A stretch of 6,470 bases of DNA from CAZIUL01 sp964542475 (GTDB lineage: Bacteria > Planctomycetota > B15-G4 > CAYZWU01): assembly GCA_964542475.1 (NCBI GenBank), contig CAZIUL010000112.1:1-6470 (forward strand), given 5' to 3'. Position numbers and translations under genes: made by a program. Below, piece after piece: positions 6,156 to 6,470 of this stretch (position 1 is its first letter; every line of letters starts with the position of its first letter). Under the pieces are notes generated by a model that worked only from the letters and a program-made list of their open reading frames with translations, was not told the origin of the DNA and did no database searches.

Positions 6156-6253
6156 GGGAAATGAAGAGCAGACGGCCCGGCAGGAAGATTTCTCGCGGGT
6201 CGCTGGCCGGGGGCGATCGATCGGCGCTGTTTCCGCAGGAACACACAAAATGC

Positions 6254-6281
6254 TTGAAACAGGAATTGTAGAACCCATTAT
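6254..6281 (+). promoter_or_regulatory. Weak candidate promoter for the sigma factor gene
   Basis: TTGAAA (6254-6259) is followed after 16 nt by CATTAT (6276-6281), which matches the -10 consensus at only four of six positions. It points toward the sigma gene, with a leader of about 100 nt that would include the inverted repeat at 6307-6324. No better pair was found, but this call is tentative. Confidence 0.22.
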
Positions 6282-6306
6282 TAGAGAAGGACAACCGGAG
6301 ACTGCT

Positions 6307-6324
6307 TGGCAGGTGCGCCTGCCA
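6307..6324. promoter_or_regulatory. Inverted repeat upstream of the sigma factor gene
   Basis: TGGCAGG and CCTGCCA are perfect 7-bp arms around a TGCG loop, ending 64 nt before the sigma factor ATG. It could be an operator for a dimeric regulator or a leader hairpin in the sigma factor mRNA. It lies in the divergent region shared with the kinase promoter. Confidence 0.4.
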
Positions 6325-6388
6325 CAGCCCGCCGGGGTCGTGAGATGTGCGATGGTCTCTGCAACGGATCGCGAAAACGAGGAAGAAC

Positions 6389-6470
6389 ATGGCTGAAGAG
6401 ATGACAAGCACCGCGTTCCTTCTCCGGCAATGGCACTCGGGAGATAAAAAGAGCCTGGAGGTTCTACTCG
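6389..6470 (+). CDS. ECF-type RNA polymerase sigma factor, N-terminal fragment (runs off the right edge)
   Basis: Twenty-seven codons are visible, beginning MAEEMTSTAFLLRQWHSGDK and continuing KSLEVLL. The layout T-x-LLRxWxxGDxxxLxxLL is the usual opening of region 2 in the ECF sigma factors abundant in planctomycetes (the TIGR02999 / Sigma70_ECF type), which bind core RNA polymerase and redirect it to target promoters. The ATG at 6389 has GAGG at 6379-6382, 6 nt upstream; a second ATG at 6401 is less well placed. The gene is divergent from the kinase, and genomic linkage of such sigma factors to Ser/Thr kinases is a known pattern in planctomycetes. The fragment is too short to confirm regions 2 and 4 or to assign a group. 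Confidence 0.7.
   Translation, partial: MAEEMTSTAFLLRQWHSGDKKSLEVLL

Noticed and set aside
6238..6243. GGAACA as an ECF-type -35 element, possibly for sigma autoregulation (a similar GGAACT lies near 264-269)
   Set aside because: No matching -10 element is seen at the usual spacing in either place, so the short motif alone is not evidence.
6108..6407. 100-residue N-terminal extension of the kinase frame
   Set aside because: It overlaps the promoter and the start of the sigma factor gene, has no family resemblance, and the paralogue and ribosome binding site place the start at 6107.

Overview
The window looks like a chromosomal segment of a planctomycete or a related PVC-group bacterium. Three things suggest this: a Hanks-type Ser/Thr kinase fused through one membrane span to an FGE/sulfatase-modifying-factor-like domain, an adjacent sigma gene whose N-terminus resembles the ECF sigma factors often linked to kinases in Planctomycetota, and a large TPR-type lipoprotein. 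Base composition is moderately GC-rich and uneven. The taxonomic call is an inference from gene content. No mobile element, CRISPR array, rRNA or tRNA was seen.

Layout from left to right: (1) positions 1-64, minus strand, hold the first 21 codons of a second kinase gene cut by the window edge. It is a clear paralogue of the full kinase gene further right. (2) Positions 65-369 are a divergent intergenic region with a kinase promoter reading left. (3) Positions 370-2355 and 2382-2774, plus strand, form a two-gene operon of lipoproteins: a 661-residue TPR-containing, cysteine-rich protein and a 130-residue small lipoprotein. (4) Positions 2775-3143 are a convergent intergenic region with hairpins, a degenerate tandem repeat and a 40-nt all-purine run. 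(5) Positions 3144-6107, minus strand, hold the 987-residue kinase/FGE-like receptor. (6) Positions 6108-6388 are a second divergent intergenic region. (7) Positions 6389-6470, plus strand, hold the start of an ECF-type sigma factor gene.

The most informative observation is the duplicated block 1-88 / 6032-6131, which spans the 5' end, ribosome binding site and -10 box of both kinase genes. It fixes the real start of the large kinase at 6107, removing 100 residues from the longest possible frame. It also shows that both kinases share a promoter layout (CCCTTGA, 20 nt, TCTAAT) with a very short leader, although the spacer sequence has diverged. A plausible but unproven model is a membrane signalling locus: kinase receptors sense an envelope condition, a sigma factor changes transcription, and the lipoproteins are envelope targets or partners.
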